Shown piece by piece: positions 23,561 through 36,815 of a stretch of DNA of 64,000 nt. Both the position numbers and the translations under genes were made by a program. This DNA comes from Symsagittifera roscoffensis (lineage: Eukaryota; Xenacoelomorpha; Acoela; Convolutidae): the NCBI RefSeq assembly GCF_963678635.1, contig NC_087062.1, positions 21,189,789 through 21,253,788 on the forward strand, in the 5' to 3' direction. Each line of letters opens with the position of its first letter. The stretch's first letter is position 1. Under the pieces are notes generated by a model, which saw nothing but the letters and a program-made list of their open reading frames with translations, was not told where the DNA came from and made no database searches.

Positions 23561-24063
23561 CTTCTGAACTATCCGCAGCAATCGGATCGCCCCTCTACTA
23601 GTTTGTCCACGGCGCCACATAGTAAGATTTTACGACATCCTTTTTTGGCCAAAAAACCCTAAAATTTATTCTGGAGCACATTCAACTTTCCGAGTCATAC
23701 ACTAAAAAGCATTGCAATACTGTCTGTTTAAGTATTCTATCTCAACCAAATTTTTTTGAGGCAGTAGATAAATGAAAAAAGATACATAATTCTCCCGGTT
23801 GATTGAGAGGGGCTTACTATTTCAAACAAATATTACCTACCATTTGAACCTTTCCGCAGTTTATTATACTTGATGGATACTTTTATTACAACATCTCACC
23901 ATTTCAGAGTGACTTCTATCTATAGCCAATGAGCTCAAAATTTACACATGGAGACGCATGGGAAGTAATTACCACAATTCGATTTTTTTAAAAATAATTT
24001 TGATGACATCTTTCACAATTATTTCATTCGAAAAATGAGTTACTCATTCAATTTGGTTGCAAT

Positions 24064-24426
24064 CAGAGGCGGATTTTCAAAAATTTTCGAAATTTTGTCG
24101 ACCTTTTTTTTAGGTCGACCAAATTGGTTTTACGAGAGCTCTCCATAGCACTAAAAAATCTCTGTTTTGGCAAAAATTTCTGCTCCGCACGCAATTTTTT
24201 TTGAAAAAAACAGGCCAAAAAGGCATTTTTGAGCATTTTTTGGAAAATTTTAAACGAAAAATCGCGTTTTTTGGCGCGCGCTTCCCCTTAAAATAAGTAT
24301 ATATTGGCGTCAAAGGCGCCTTTGGAAAAATTTTAGTGTCCGTCAGCCAAAATTGGATATCTCAAAATAGTTCAAAGGGGGGAACCTTTGGGTCGGTAGG
24401 GGGTCGAATCCCTAAATCCACCCCTG
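24064..24426 (+). mobile_element. hAT-like MITE
   Basis: Begins CAGAGGCGGATTTTC and ends CTAAATCCACCCCTG, imperfect terminal inverted repeats starting with CAG as in hAT elements. A GTCGACC...GGTCGAC palindrome lies near the left end, followed by GGCGCGCGCTTCCCC and GGCGTCAAAGGCGCC. Non-coding; the minus-strand frame at 24110-24313 is inside the repeat. The eight flanking bases do not match clearly, so no target duplication is claimed. Confidence 0.6.
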
Positions 24427-24797
24427 ATTGTATTTTTAGTGTTTTGAGCCATATTTGTGGTTGTTTAGTTTCAGGAGAAAAATGTGTTAGCTGTAAGAAA
24501 CTATGATTTTTTAACGTCTTTTGCTGCAAAGATACCTGCAACCAGTAAACAGTTGCTTCCGTTATAACTTGAAAAAAAAAATTTTTGCTCCACAAGCTCT
24601 TGGCTGAATTCTGTTTTGAATGGAAAATTTTTCATTGCAAAGATTTCCACAAAAGTTGTTTCCAAAAACCACTGTTATTGTTTCGACTTTGCTTAATCTA
24701 CCGGAAGCAATTGGCTATAAGGAAACCAGATTTAGCTGCCGATTAAATTAAGTAAATTTGAATTCCTTATAGATATTCCCATCAAACTATAAACTAT

Positions 24798-25075
24798 ATT
24801 CCGTTTTTTTTCTTTTGGAATAAATTATTTAGCACTCATTTACAAACGAACTCTGGTATTTTGAGCCTCTCTGAGATCCTTGAATTATAATTACAAATGG
24901 TAATAAAAATGACCAAACTCTCTTTTTAATAATTAAAATATCAAATTTTATTCCATTTTTTTTTCCTGGGATAAATTATTCAGCACTCATTCTCAAGCAA
25001 ATTCTGGTATTTTAAATTATTATTACAAATGACCATAAAAATAACCAAATTCTTTTCTTTTTCATAATTAATGTG
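24798..25075. repeat. Imperfect tandem duplication, about 152-bp period
   Basis: Both halves carry ATTCC(G/A)TTTTTTT, GATAAATTATT(T/C)AGCACTC, CTGGTATTTT and ACCAAA(C/T)TCT in order. Divergence is moderate, so this is an old local duplication. Confidence 0.7.
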
Positions 25076-25636
25076 CCCATAATTTTACGCATGTATTTTA
25101 TGGTACACTTCTTCGAAACTAAAAAAAATTAATTCAAGTACGCGCAGCAAGATCCTTTCGTTTTAGAGTAGATTTAGGGTGAGAAAAAAGTTGGTTGTTT
25201 GAAATAAGAACCGTTTGATATCGAATAACTGTCTAAGACTGTTTACAGATTCTGTGGTTTCCAAAAACTTGTATCTTGTTTTTGCAATAAAATTTGTTTT
25301 AGTTTTCCTGAGAGTTTTCTATCAAATGACTCGTCGTAGTAATTGTTTTGCAAAAGATTAATTAGTAGATTAGTTTTTTTACCCCTCCTAAAATTGATGG
25401 AAAGAGTCTATGGCATAGGATATGTTTTTAAGACGCGTTTTGATTACCTCAAAGGAAGCTCGTTTGAGGTCAAATGTGATATGGCCCCTTTCTACTTTCA
25501 TCCGTCTTGCAAACTTTTCATTTTCAATGTACTTATGCATGCTATTATGGCTAAAGGGTTATAGTGCTGATATATCCGGACTATATAACCGAACAAAACA
25601 AGCAAAGTTCGAAATTTCAAAGGCTTTTTTTGGGGT

Positions 25637-26190
25637 TAAGACTAGACAAAAAGTGAATAGAGCAAAAATTGCTCCACAAATAAAATGGTTCATTCTTTCG
25701 AAATTCTCAGCCAAAGCTTCTCTCCAAAAATGGGTCATTTTGGTTTTTTAATTAATCAAGAATTACGATGAAACTACCAAGCTTATTGGTAAAAAATGTA
25801 TATATAGAGAAGTCTCTTACACAGCCCAACAAAATTCTTGAAGGTAAAATCTCCAAAAATCTGTATAAGAGAATATAGTTTTGGTTGAATATATAAAAAA
25901 CAATCAAAATCTTCGCTTAAAAACAGATTTCAAGCGTTTTGTGCAAATTTTTGTAATGTTTTTCTTACTAAAATTTTGTTGGGCTGAAAAAGACGCTTCT
26001 TTGAATATGAAATTTTCATCAATTAATTCGGTAGTTTCAGCGTAAATCTTGATTAACTAGAACAAACCAAAAAGACACATTTTTGGGATAATGTTTTAAT
26101 TGGCGCATTTTGACGACAAAACGTTGAACCATTTAATTTAGTAAAAATCTAAGCAATTTTTGTTCTCTTCACTTTTTATAAACCAAAGTT
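25637..26190. mobile_element. Foldback element related to 40346-41011, ends lost
   Basis: The two halves are inverted copies: GTGAATAGAGCAAAAATTGC on the left against GCAATTTTTGTTCTCTTCAC on the right, GGTCATTTTGGTTTT against CAAACCAAAAAGACAC, and GCCCAACAAAATTCTT against AATTTTGTTGGGCTG around the centre. The centre and arms resemble the Tc1-like foldback at 40.3 kb. The 109-codon frame at 25422-25751 runs into this repeat and is not a gene. Confidence 0.6.
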
Positions 26191-26513
26191 GAGAAAAATG
26201 CGTTTGAATTATCCAATGTTGGGTCCAATCCCGTACCAAAGTTTCATTGATGAAAATCGATTATAATGGATTTTTTAAACTAAAATACTCTCTTTATATT
26301 CTTTTATCATGGCAAATTTAGACAAAGTAATGGATTTTTAATCCATTTTAATTTTTTTGAAAAATAAAACTCCATTAAAACTCATTATATTAGATTTTAA
26401 TCCTTTTCGTTTTGAATATAGTGGAATAGTTTTTGTATATAAAATGCATGAAAATTGATTATGTTTTGAAAATAATGACTCTACTTTTTGCAAAACTCGA
26501 ACGAACACGTTCA

Positions 26514-26720
26514 ACCAGGGGCGGCCAATATGTAGTAAACATGAAGAGGCCAATATGTAGTTGTTTTCCAAAAAGTGCCCAAAAACGGCTTTTTTTGAAG
26601 TTTTTTTTTCAAAAATTTGCCTGCATCGCTAAAAATGTGGTCGAAATACGTTCTGTTGAGTGTTATGGGAGTGCTCGGAAAATCAACTTGCCGACCTGAA
26701 AAAAAGATCGTCTAATTTTT
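26514..26720 (-). mobile_element. hAT-like MITE fragment
   Basis: CCAGGGGCGG terminal motif, then TTTCCAAAAAGTGCCC, AAAATTTGCCTGCATCGC and TCGGAAAATCAACTTGCCGACC, in the same order as in the minus-oriented copy at 50.7-51.1 kb. The middle is deleted. Confidence 0.5.
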
Positions 26721-28655
26721 TTTCTAATTATGATCTATTATTTTTGTTATTTTATGTAGACTGACAATGAAAAACCAATATAATCGAATATTATTCATGA
26801 AACTTCAGTGCGGGATTAATTTAAATCAGCACTGTATTTCGGTGGCATTTTCAGATGACAGGTATTTAGCACAAATGTGTTTAGAAGTGCTAGTTTGTTC
26901 ATTATGATGACGCACGATGTTGATGAAATACAGATCAATTATGTAGCAACTTTTACACTATTCTTAAAATTCTTATTCTTATATTGCAGCTTTTGTATGG
27001 AATTTATTCGTGTTCAATAAAAAAAATAACAAGTTTTCTTAAATAACCCAAAGTTTTATGATAACACATATTTTTTTTAATTTAAAGATTTTCCCCCTAT
27101 TTTCTAACTTCTTCTTTGATTCAAGGTGGTTACAGCTTTTCGCGCTACCATGGCAGCAACCGGCTTTTGTTGTTAGATTGTGCCTTGGAACTTTTCCGGT
27201 TATTTTTCATTGATTTTTTGAGAGGTAGCTCTATTTTCATGTCATTATCTTTTATTTTGAATTTGAAATGAGAAACTTACCCTGCGAATAATTGATTTTA
27301 AGACAGCTGAGCACTCGAAGGATGTTTTTCACCTTGAAAGCTGATATTTTTTCAGGCAATATATTTCCCCCAAAACAAAGAGGCTCACTCAGACAATGTT
27401 TACACACAATTCCATAAAATAGGCAAAGGTCCAGAAACGCATTAGTGCTAATTTGAAGTTCCTTTACCCCCCAACCAGACTCAAAATTTGTATATTTTGG
27501 CGCCAAACGCGCTTTCAGAAAAACTTCAGGGCTGATGGGCCAAAAAAGATGTCGCAAGGAGGTCAAATCGCAGAAATAGTGGGATAAGTTTATCCGCAAT
27601 AAAAAGCACGATATATTTAGATGCGTGAAAAGCAATTCACCTGTGTTAAGAAGCTGGACATTGCAACTCAGATAAGGTTTTCAAAACTTTTCACGTTAGA
27701 GCTAATCCTTGTCTGGGAAATTCGTTATTAAAAATGGATATCTTATTTAAGCATAAAAATCATTTTTGCGATTGAGGATATTTGCTGTTAATTTTGCTTT
27801 GGTTTGCAAAAAGAAAAAAATTGATTTTAGTATAATACAACTTTGGTCGAGCTTTTTCTTAAAATTTATACAACGAATCTCTTCTTTTAATCTTAAGGCT
27901 TATGCCGACTTTCTTGTAATCTTTCTTTTTTCTGTTTTAATTCTCTCCTTAGTTCAGAAATGGAAATAAACCAGAACAGGTCAATCTTCTGGATCCAATA
28001 GCAGATCAGAGCAAGCCAAAATTCGAAAAGGTTGTTCCGATAATCCCACTATCAGATGTTACTACCCATTATAAATAGTAGACCGAGGAGAGATTAGTTT
28101 CTGTTATTTCACGCCTTGATTGGGTTGGATTTGTCTAATTCTTTCAATATGTTACCCATTTATCAATCATTGGTCTTTTATCTCCATGACATTCTTAGAT
28201 TGACTTAAAATCAAAATCAGAGGGACCGCTTTCCTATTCAGACTCTCGAAATAATTCTATTAGTAAAAAAGGCTTGTTAAACTTGGAACTTATATCTCTA
28301 TTCTGAAGAAAGGTAGGACAATTTTTTGTGAAAATGTGTATATTTCAAAGGACATTTCAAACTTTTATCTGCGCAATTTTGATTTTGTGACCTTGAGACT
28401 AGCATTTATTGTTAGACACGTATATAACCAGTTCATTTGCCCGAAAAGTCAAAGCGCTAATTGCGATTGAAATAGCTAGACATGAGTTTTTCTTTTCCTA
28501 TAACCAGATGTGGCCAATTTAATATCTTAAAAGCTAAGGATTTATATTGATTCTTTTTTATGGAAAACATCTTTTTATTCTTTTTCAGAAGTCTTGCGAC
28601 TGTTCTGAAGTTTTTGGATATCTAACTTGTTTCTAGCAAGGTCAACTTGATTACA
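26721..28655. other. AT-rich sequence without a supported gene
   Basis: Contains a stray Tc1-like end (TTAAATCAGCACTG followed by TA, 26821-26836) and a short hAT-MITE remnant at about 27470-27555 (TATTTTGGCGCCAAACGCGC). The 127-codon minus frame at 27252-27635 overlaps that remnant and is not supported. Confidence 0.4.
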
Positions 28656-28658
28656 CGG

Positions 28659-28870
28659 AGGGGCGGATCTAGGATTTTTTTCGAGGTGGACGGATTTTCA
28701 AAAAATTTCGAAATTACTAAATTGATTTTCTGAGCTCTCCTAAATCACTGATAAGACCCCGCTTTGACCAAATTTTCTGCGCCTTTGAAAAAGGCCAAAA
28801 AAATTCGAAATTACCAAATTGATTTTCTGAGTTTCACCTGAATAAAGTTAGCTTTTTTGGTATTTTAGCT
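28659..28870 (+). mobile_element. hAT-like MITE, 5' part
   Basis: Starts GGGGCGGATCTAGGATTTTT and continues with GGACGGATTTTCAAAAAATT. The block CGAAATTAC(T/C)AAATTGATTT occurs twice, about 100 bases apart, showing an internal duplication. The right half is absent. Confidence 0.5.
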
Positions 28871-31800
28871 CTTTTTGGAATCAAAAACTAAAAAACTCAA
28901 TAGAACTACACACACAAAAAAAATATTTTTAAAAGTGCTTCCAAAACTCCCAAAGTTCTTAATTTACTATGACTGTCAAAAAGTTCTTATCTTTAGTTTT
29001 TTTGTTCCGATCTTTTTTATCTTACCATGCAGAACAAACGACAATAGTTTGAAGAAGATTTTTGTTTTCTTTTTTTAAGATTAGGGTCAAAAAATTCTAA
29101 ACTACTTGCACAATAACAAAGCTGTGAGAAAAACGAAAACAAAAAACCGCAGTTTCTCAAAACCAAAACTGAATACAAAAAGATCATGTCTGAAAATAGT
29201 TCACTGCCAACCTGCCCAGTGTTCTCGAAATGAATAGGTTGCAAAATACTCAGCAGGAATTGCAGCAAGAAAATACAGCATTCCTGCTTTTCGCTCGCAA
29301 GAACATTGCAAGATCTCCATTTTATATGCAGACATTTAGCGAAACTTGCTTTCATTCGCAAAAAATAGGCAAGATGTTGCATTCTACAAAAACAAAACTA
29401 GAGATTTTGCTTGCTGTTTGTGGTATGCTCAGTGCTTTTTGTAGTTTCTGCTAGTCTGAAGCACATACCTAGCAAAACATTACAGCGGAGGTTGCTTTAT
29501 TTCGAGTCCCCAAATGAAAAGGAAACATAGAAAATTGCACCGAGGCAGAACCAACGTTCGTAAGGGTATAAACTACAATTTTGAAAAGCTTTTCCAAAAA
29601 GATCCATTAGAAAAATAATGGGAAAAATAAGATATGCGATTAATCAGATTTTTTTTACCGCTGATTAAGCCTGATATAAAATATTTTCAACCTGATTTGA
29701 CTGCTTAGCTGTTTTTGAGTTTTGGCAAAAAAGGCAATATTCAAAGGGGTTATCAGCTCCTAATCTTAGCCCTGCATCACGTCAGGAATGCAATTCAAAG
29801 TGGGATGAACTTGTTCTTCGCTTGATACAAGATGAGGAAGTCCTCTTTTCAATAAAAAAGCTGACAAGCATGTAAGTAGGATTATTTTTTGAAGTTTAAA
29901 ATCTGAACGAATCAACCAAAATAAGAAAAAATTTACAAGAAATGTTTTTATCAGTTTTGTCTTGGTAAACAAATTTGATGTTTTGAAGCGTGGTACTTCT
30001 TCTTCATCTTCTTTGTGGTTTTTTGACTACTCAAGGCATAAAAAGAAATTAGCTTGTTTTCAGAGAGTGTCTTTTCAAACTCCTAACTATTTCCAAATTA
30101 TAAGGTTGAGCTCCACTGCAATTTGGTTAATTAAGAAAGCTGAAAAAAAACCCGATAAAATGGTCTCTTTCTCCCAAATGAATGAAGGGCAGCTTGTGAA
30201 AAATCTAACAACGTTTTTTCAAGCCGGCAGTTTGTTGCTAATTTATCTACAATCTTCGAAAACTACCGAATTAGTTTTTGTTTTTCTTTTTGAACAAGGC
30301 CTATAAGCACGCAAGACCAGATGCTGCGACGCCAGATATAGAAATTTAAATTGAAGATATCTGATAAAAAAAAATATTTTGGTAGTATTTTCACAAGCGT
30401 CCTTAGAAGGACAATTTTTGTGAACTTATCATCTCGGGATCATCGCAAACAATGATTCGTTTGTGATTAGTTGGTTCAGTGTACTGGATAGGGTTAAACA
30501 AGTGAGAGATCACAAAAAACTCGTTTTGCTCAATGAGGATGCGTGGGACTTTTACATCCAACTGTTTCCGTCTGTTTGCAGCCATTCGAAACTATTTCAT
30601 TTTAGATGGGAGTGTGACTTGATTCGCCGTAGCATCTGTTATTGGCTGTACTTTCCATAAAAGTGTTTGGCATTTTGCAAAAATTCTTCTCTTGCTTAAA
30701 CTTTTTCTCGTTAAAATATCATTCGTGGTGCGACGCTTTGAGAGTTGGCTCATTCTTAGACGAAACCAAAAAAGACCCAGTAATAGTTGTTTTTTGGTGT
30801 TGGCGTTTAATTGTGATTTGAGTATAGCATAAATTATTTGTCAGAGTGTTTTCATTGCCAGAGATACTCCGTCAAACTGTTTTGAAACAGCAGAGGCAGT
30901 TGAGTAACAATATTGGCTCATAAAACGTTTAACTGAAAACCAACATCATGGTTGTCGATAGGAGCCTTTCGATGTTAAGGTACGAAATAGAAGTTGAAAT
31001 ACTAAAAATTTCATATTTTAAGTTGTGAAATATAATGAAATATAATGAAAAGAGGAAAATATTATCTGTAAAAACTCGTGAAAAAAAATCCGGTTTCTGA
31101 GCTGTCCCCCAAAACATTGAAAAAACTTTATTTTGAATCAATTTTTGCTTCGCACGAGAGTTTTTGAAATAAATATTGGCCAAAAACGGCTTTTTAAATC
31201 AATTTTTGCATCGCACTCTATTTTGCACTGTTTGCTATGCGATTTATTTGCAAATTGAACTGCCTGGAGTTTTGCTGTATGCAAGGATCCCCTCTAATGA
31301 AGATCGGGAATGCTACAAGCTGAATTAACTAAATTGTTTAAAAATGAGTTATGGCGCCGAGTGATTTATTATTTTGAGCAACCGGTTACACAATCATGTT
31401 TTTACGTTTGTTAAGGAAAAAGATTGACTAAATGAGAGTCAAGCTGTTTAAAAAAAACTTTTAAAAGCAAATTGAAAAAAGAGGGAAACAAGATTTCAAA
31501 TTAGCTTACAAAAATATCTGACCTCTCGCTTTTTTGCCGCGTAAATCCGCTACTATGCATAAGACATACGAAAAGCTGGGCACTTTTCCACTCTCCCACC
31601 GTGTCATTTTAAAAAAAAAAGTTACTTTTGCATGGCTAAATGCGTGATTTGTCATTGAAAGGCATGAAGGACAAAGTATGAATGGTTTATTTGTTCATCA
31701 TGAAATTTTTCATGCCATTATGACAACATTAAAACAAGTTTTCAGACTTGAAAAACAAATCCAGGTGGGGGAGGGGGTTGTAAAAAGCCAGAAGTTGCTG

Positions 31801-32260
31801 TTTTGTCTCCGATTTGTCCCTTTAATATTGATTACTTGCAATCAAGTCTGAGTTACTGTTCTGAATTTTAATTTTACACATGCTGATACCATCATTGAAG
31901 CCAATTGATTACAATTTATTGGCGGGTACATTTTGGAGTTCGCTAGACCATTGGGCTGGAAGCTTCTCCTTTATTTAGACCTAATATGAGCAACTGCTTT
32001 TTAAATGTAACCGCTCTTATTATTTAATACAAAACCTGTTCTAATAAAATTACCGTAAAAGATTTTAAAGGCGGTTTTGGCTCTTAGTGTCAATAGTTTT
32101 GACGTTTGAGGTGTCTTAAGGAGATTCAAAAAAATATATATCGAAAAAATTTGGAATAAAAGAGAATAGGAAAATCCACTACTAATACTATGTCTCAAAA
32201 AATAAACAATAATATAACAGCTGTTTTTACAACTTCAACGAGTTTCCATACAATCTGAAA
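28871..32260. other. AT-rich sequence without a supported gene
   Basis: Holds a short hAT-MITE remnant at about 31090-31230 (TGAATCAATTTTTGCTTCGC and a second TCAATTTTTGCATCGCAC). The 114-codon frame at 29962-30306 starts at TTG and shows no domain. Nothing else recognised. Confidence 0.4.
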
Positions 32261-32263
32261 AAC

Positions 32264-32717
32264 AAAATGACTGCTCGTGTGAAGGCGACGTCCTGAACGT
32301 TCCGGCTGCTCAATAACCTCTATGAGTAGTGTTCGATTACAAAATTATGAAATTTAAAAAAAATGATTTTTTTTAATTGTGATTTTCTTTTGAAAATTAT
32401 ATCCCTGCACGCTGTTTGAAGGACAAAGTGACAAATTTAGCAATGACAGACCTCATTTTAATTTGAAACAGCTTCATGAGCCGGATAAAATAGTCGTACC
32501 TTACGCGTTGATAGCACGAAGTATACTGCCCGTTAATTATTCCAAAATGGTCAAATTGGCAGTATTCCAATCCTCATAATTTAAACTCATAAACATTAAA
32601 ACTTCAGAAGACAAAAAATTTGTTTTGTGAAAAATTGCTATTTGAAAAGTTGAAATTTGCCTGAAAAAACCAGCTCGAGCACAATATTCCATAAGTTTTA
32701 TCAAAGTTGGAACAACA
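32264..32717 (-). mobile_element. Helentron-like element, diverged, internally shortened
   Basis: Right end GACTGCTCGTGTGAAGGCGA and left end CCAGCTCGAGCACAATATTCC plus GTTGGAACAACAAG are both present in minus orientation. CTTACGCGTTGATAGCACG and CCAAAATGGTCAAATTGGCA mark the middle. Confidence 0.6.
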
Positions 32718-33232
32718 AGATTTTTTGTGTCAGGGTGATGCTATGATTGTTCTTATTACCCTTGAACGGCAATGTTTAGGTGTAATTTTATCAATGAAAT
32801 TAAGTAGGGTTTCCGATTTATTGAACACATTGACCGGCGTATCAAAATCCATGGAATAGACAAAAATAGCTCCAGAAAATTAAGAAAAAACATCAAAACA
32901 TTGTACTGAGTTTATTTAAAAATTCAAATAAGTTTTTTAGGTGTTTTTAAAAAAATGTGACCTCATTTCTTTCACGCGAGCCAATTTTCTTTAAAAAATG
33001 CTGAAAGATTTATCATAATAATGTTTTTTTTTGGTCGTGAATTATACTAAGCTTTTAGAAAAGGAAACAAATATTGCTTAAGATAATGAATCTATTTGAG
33101 AATTGAAAATCATCAAAGTAAAAATTGAAGAATTAATATGAAATTGCAATCTGGATACAATCGATAAACTTATACCAAAGTAGTATATGTTGGGGTTGAT
33201 CAGGGGGGGAGAGGTGCCGGCGGTCTCCCGTG

Positions 33233-33341
33233 TTTCAAGATAGGGAATAGATTTCCGGGACTGCTGGCTATGTTTTAAGAAGCCTATTCCCTGTCTCAAT
33301 AATTATCCAGCGTTCCCGGAAATCTCTTCCCTATCTTAAAA
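33233..33341. repeat. Long imperfect hairpin (about 35-bp arms)
   Basis: The left arm (33233-33267: AAGATAGGGAATAG, ATTTCCGGGACTGCTGG) pairs with the right arm (33307-33341: CCAGCGTTCCCGGAAATC, TCTTCCCTATCTTAAAAT) with only a few mismatches, around a loop of about 39 bases. The loop has a further partial copy (CCTATTCCCTGTCTC). It may be a foldback MITE remnant or a small-RNA precursor. Confidence 0.75.
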
Positions 33342-34664
33342 TATTGCGTTTTTTGTACAAACAAAAATTTTTATATTGACTTAAATTGATAGCCGAAGGA
33401 AGAAAAAAGAATCAAACGTGGCGCTATCTAGAAAAACCTGCGAAGTGGCAAGTTTATTGTACAACTAATTTCTCAGAAAAAAAGATGGTTTGAATCGTAA
33501 AAACGATATGCCTCTTTTTTTACTAGGTTCTGTTGAATAATATCAAGGAGATTGCAGTCTGGACTGGAAATGCTTAGGACCGAAACTGGTGGCATTCCTG
33601 TTTTTTTAAAGGCGCCAAAATAAAAATATGTTGACGGTGGAACCAAAGAATCATATACTTTTCAAAGTTTTCAAAAAAGGCTCAACCCCGGCAGTTTTGG
33701 TTTTTTCAAAATTGGGTCTTTCATTTGGAATTTTTTTTTTGCAAATTCATTTGATCAACGTAAAATATAGATTGAAAGAACGTTCTTTTGAAAATCTTTT
33801 CTCGCGTCAAAAAAACTACATCTGCCCCAGGATATGTTTATGAAACTTAAAAAATTTTTTCCAAATGGAACAACTAATGCGCAATATAAGGCAATAACAA
33901 CTTCGAGATATTTTCAAACAGCATACTGGAGTTGACAAAAACGCTAGTCTTAGATTTTTGAGAACCCATTAAGACTCCTTAAACCTCTAATGAATTATAT
34001 GATGAGCATTGTTTGTATAGAGTTCAACTCAGTGATCTTCAAAAATAGTTTCACAGGTTTTGAAATAAGAAAAATGAATAGTCTTGTCTCTAACGGTTTA
34101 AAAATTTCGATTATTTGAATCTAACTTGACACCTTTGAAGATATAAAAGATTGAAATTAAGATAAGTTTAACAAACGTAGCATGCTGTGAAAATTGGCAC
34201 CCAAATTAGCAGTGGCAGGAGTCTAATTTGACTCTGAGCCCAGGTCCAGCAATCTTTGCACGTCTCCGGCAAATCCTAAAGAGTGATTACAAAATCTTAA
34301 TCAGTAATCTTTGCTATGTTGGATTCAGTTAGTGCCCTTTTGGATAAAGCTTTTTAAGCCGCAGACCACCCCACCGCTGCTAATAACAACATATAGGGTT
34401 ACTATTTCAATATAGGGTTACCATAATTATTCATTGGTTACAATTCACTCTTTTTTTATTATATGGATTGGATGGACGCCATTAGGCTGCAAGAGCCTGT
34501 TTCGGGCACATTAAGTCAGATATAAGACGGCAGTTTTTCTTTTTTTTTCATAATTTTTGCATTTGATGTTAATTGATCGAAGACTAGAAAGTGAAAATCA
34601 AGCACAAATACCCAGTTGATATGCAAGTCGCTCAAAATTTTCCAAGCGCAAGAATAAAAAGTAA
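33342..34664. other. AT-rich sequence without a supported gene
   Basis: A short direct repeat of ATATAGGGTTAC occurs at about 34390-34425. No exon-like frame recognised. Confidence 0.4.
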
Positions 34665-35188
34665 CAAGACTGCTCGTATCAGGGCGAAGCCCTGAATGTT
34701 CCGACTGCCTTTTAAGGTGAAGCAGTAATAACATTGAAAAATTAAATGTAAAAAAAAATAAAATATTTTTTTTCTAAAATTTGAAATTTTTTTATGAAAA
34801 TCATCCCCCCACACGCCATATAAAATACAAAAGGATAGATTTAGCTCCTTGTAACAAATCAGTTATGGCAAATAAGCTTCTTTCAACCAATTTGGAATGA
34901 TTTCTAAGACAGATTATCTCTCCGCTTACGCGTTAATAGAGCGAAATATATCGCGCGCTAATTGTCCCAAATTGGCCAAAATGGCAATCTTTAAACCCCC
35001 ATAACTTTACGAAAAATGATCACAGGTGAAATATCTTTTCAAATTTAAGCTCAAGACAACCATAGCTTTCGAATGATAAAAAAAATTCCGTCAAAAATGG
35101 CTAGTTAAGAAGTCGAAATTTGTCTGAAGAAAAAAAACCCACCCCGAGCACAAACATTCCGTTACTTTCGTATCGAAAGTCGGAACAA
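34665..35188 (-). mobile_element. Helentron-like element, full-length
   Basis: Minus orientation: starts CAAGACTGCTCGTATCAGGG with the CAGGGCGAAGCCCTG hairpin and ends ACTTTCGTATCGAAAGT plus CGGAACAA. Flanks are AGTAA on the left and AAATTAAAAATT on the right. Confidence 0.78.
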
Positions 35189-35318
35189 AAATTAAAAATT
35201 AAAAATTTCAAACCGATTTTTCGTGATAACATTTTTTTAATAAACTTTCAAGGTAGTTTGAATCACAATTGCAAGTGCTTCATTTCGATATATTACTATG
35301 GCCATTCCTACAGTTATT

Positions 35319-35418
35319 TGATGACGTGATTTCGCGCTCAAAAAAAGAACTACCTCAGACGTGATTTCGCGCTGTGATGACGTAATTTTGCGCTTTAAAA
35401 ATAAGAACTACCTAAGAA
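35319..35418. repeat. Short tandem repeat (ATGACGTNATTTNGCGCT)
   Basis: TGATGACGTGATTTCGCGCT...AAGAACTACCTCAGA is followed by GACGTGATTTCGCGCT and then TGATGACGTAATTTTGCGCT...AAGAACTACCTAAGA, giving two and a half units of about 56 bases. TGACGT resembles a CRE-type half site, but there is no gene nearby. Confidence 0.7.
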
Positions 35419-35722
35419 ATAAAGTTTTTCTCTATTTTAGTGATAGGAGCAACAACACAACTCATTCTATTTAAAAAAAAAATCAGCCAGTTAATTAGAG
35501 TTTCAAAAAATGTTGAACGTCTCTATTTTTCAGCAAAAAATTTCAAACAATTTTCGTCCTGGCTAGATCTTACATTATACTGTTTTATTAATATATGGTT
35601 CCATGATCTGAAACTTTTAAAAAGAAATATAATATGAAGTTAATCGATGTAAATTTTGTCATCAAGGCTATTTTTAGATGTGACAAACATCAATCAAGGA
35701 AAATTAGATCATGAAGTTTAAA

Positions 35723-36253
35723 CAAGACTGCTCGTATCAGGGCGAAGCCTTGAATGTTCCGACTGCCATTAAAGGTTTATGGAGCAGTAATAACATTAAA
35801 AAACTCGATGAAATAAAACAAAATGAAAAAAATCTAAAATTTGAAATTTTTTAATGAAAATCATCAACCCACACGCCATATAAACTGCAAAAATATAAAT
35901 TTTGCTCCTTGTAACAAATCAATTATGGCAAATAAGTTTCTTTCAACCAATTTGAAACGATTTCTAAGACGGATTAACTCTCCGCTTACTCGTTAATAGT
36001 GCGAATTATATCGCGTGTTAATTGTCCCAAATTGGCCAAAATGGCAATATTTAAACCCTTATAACTCTACCAAAAATGATCAAAGGTGAAATATCTTTTC
36101 AAATTTGAGCGTATGACAACGATAGCTTTCGAATGATATTTAAAAAAATTCCGTCAAAAATGGCTAGTTAAAAAGTCGAAATTTGTCTGAAGAAAAAGAA
36201 AACCCAACCCGAGCACAAGTATTCCGTTACTTTCGTATCGAAAGTCGGAACAA
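35723..36253 (-). mobile_element. Helentron-like element, full-length
   Basis: Both ends are intact (CAAGACTGCTCGTATCAGGG and ACTTTCGTATCGAAAGT with CGGAACAA). The 3' hairpin has one mismatch (AGCCTTG). Same orientation as its left neighbour at 34.7 kb. Confidence 0.78.
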
Positions 36254-36445
36254 AAATGTGAGCAAACTCCGTGACTCATTGTATTTACGAATGTGCATGT
36301 TTCACTCTCTTCACTTTTGACCACACTCATTTTGTTTCAAAGAAACGCGCCCGAATTTTTATCAGCAGAAGTCCAAAACAAATTGGTTTTGAACAAATTA
36401 TATGCGATGACATAAATGGATTTCGAGCAAACTAAATGCATTTTA

Positions 36446-36815
36446 TTGTTCCGACTTTCATAACGAAAGTAACAGAATATTTGTGCACAGGGTGCTTTTT
36501 TTCTTCAGACATTTTTCGACTTTTTAACTAGCCATTTTTGATCGATTTTATATATCATTCAAAAGCTATTGTTGTCCTGAGCTTAAATTAGAAAAAAAGT
36601 TACCTGTTATTAGTTTTTTGCAAAATTATGGAGGTTTAAAGAATGCCCTTTTGGCCAATTAGGGACAATTAACGCGATATATAATTTGCGCTACTAACGC
36701 GTGAACGGAGATTTAATCCGTCCTAGAAATCTTCCTAAATTGGTTGAAGGAAATAATTTTGCCATAATTGATTTGTTGCTAGTAGCAAAGTCAGTCACTT
36801 TGTACTTTATATGGC
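36446..36815 (+). mobile_element. Helentron-like element, 3' truncated
   Basis: Opens TTGTTCCGACTTTCATAACG and stops in the TACTTTATATGGCGTTTATA block, so the right-end hairpin is lost. Opposite orientation to the copies on both sides. Confidence 0.7.

Noticed and set aside
25422-25751. Open frame of 109 codons on the plus strand
   Set aside because: Runs into the foldback repeat at 25.6 kb and starts in non-coding sequence; no domain or splice context.
27252-27635. Minus-strand frame of 127 codons
   Set aside because: Overlaps a hAT-like MITE remnant and has no recognisable protein features.
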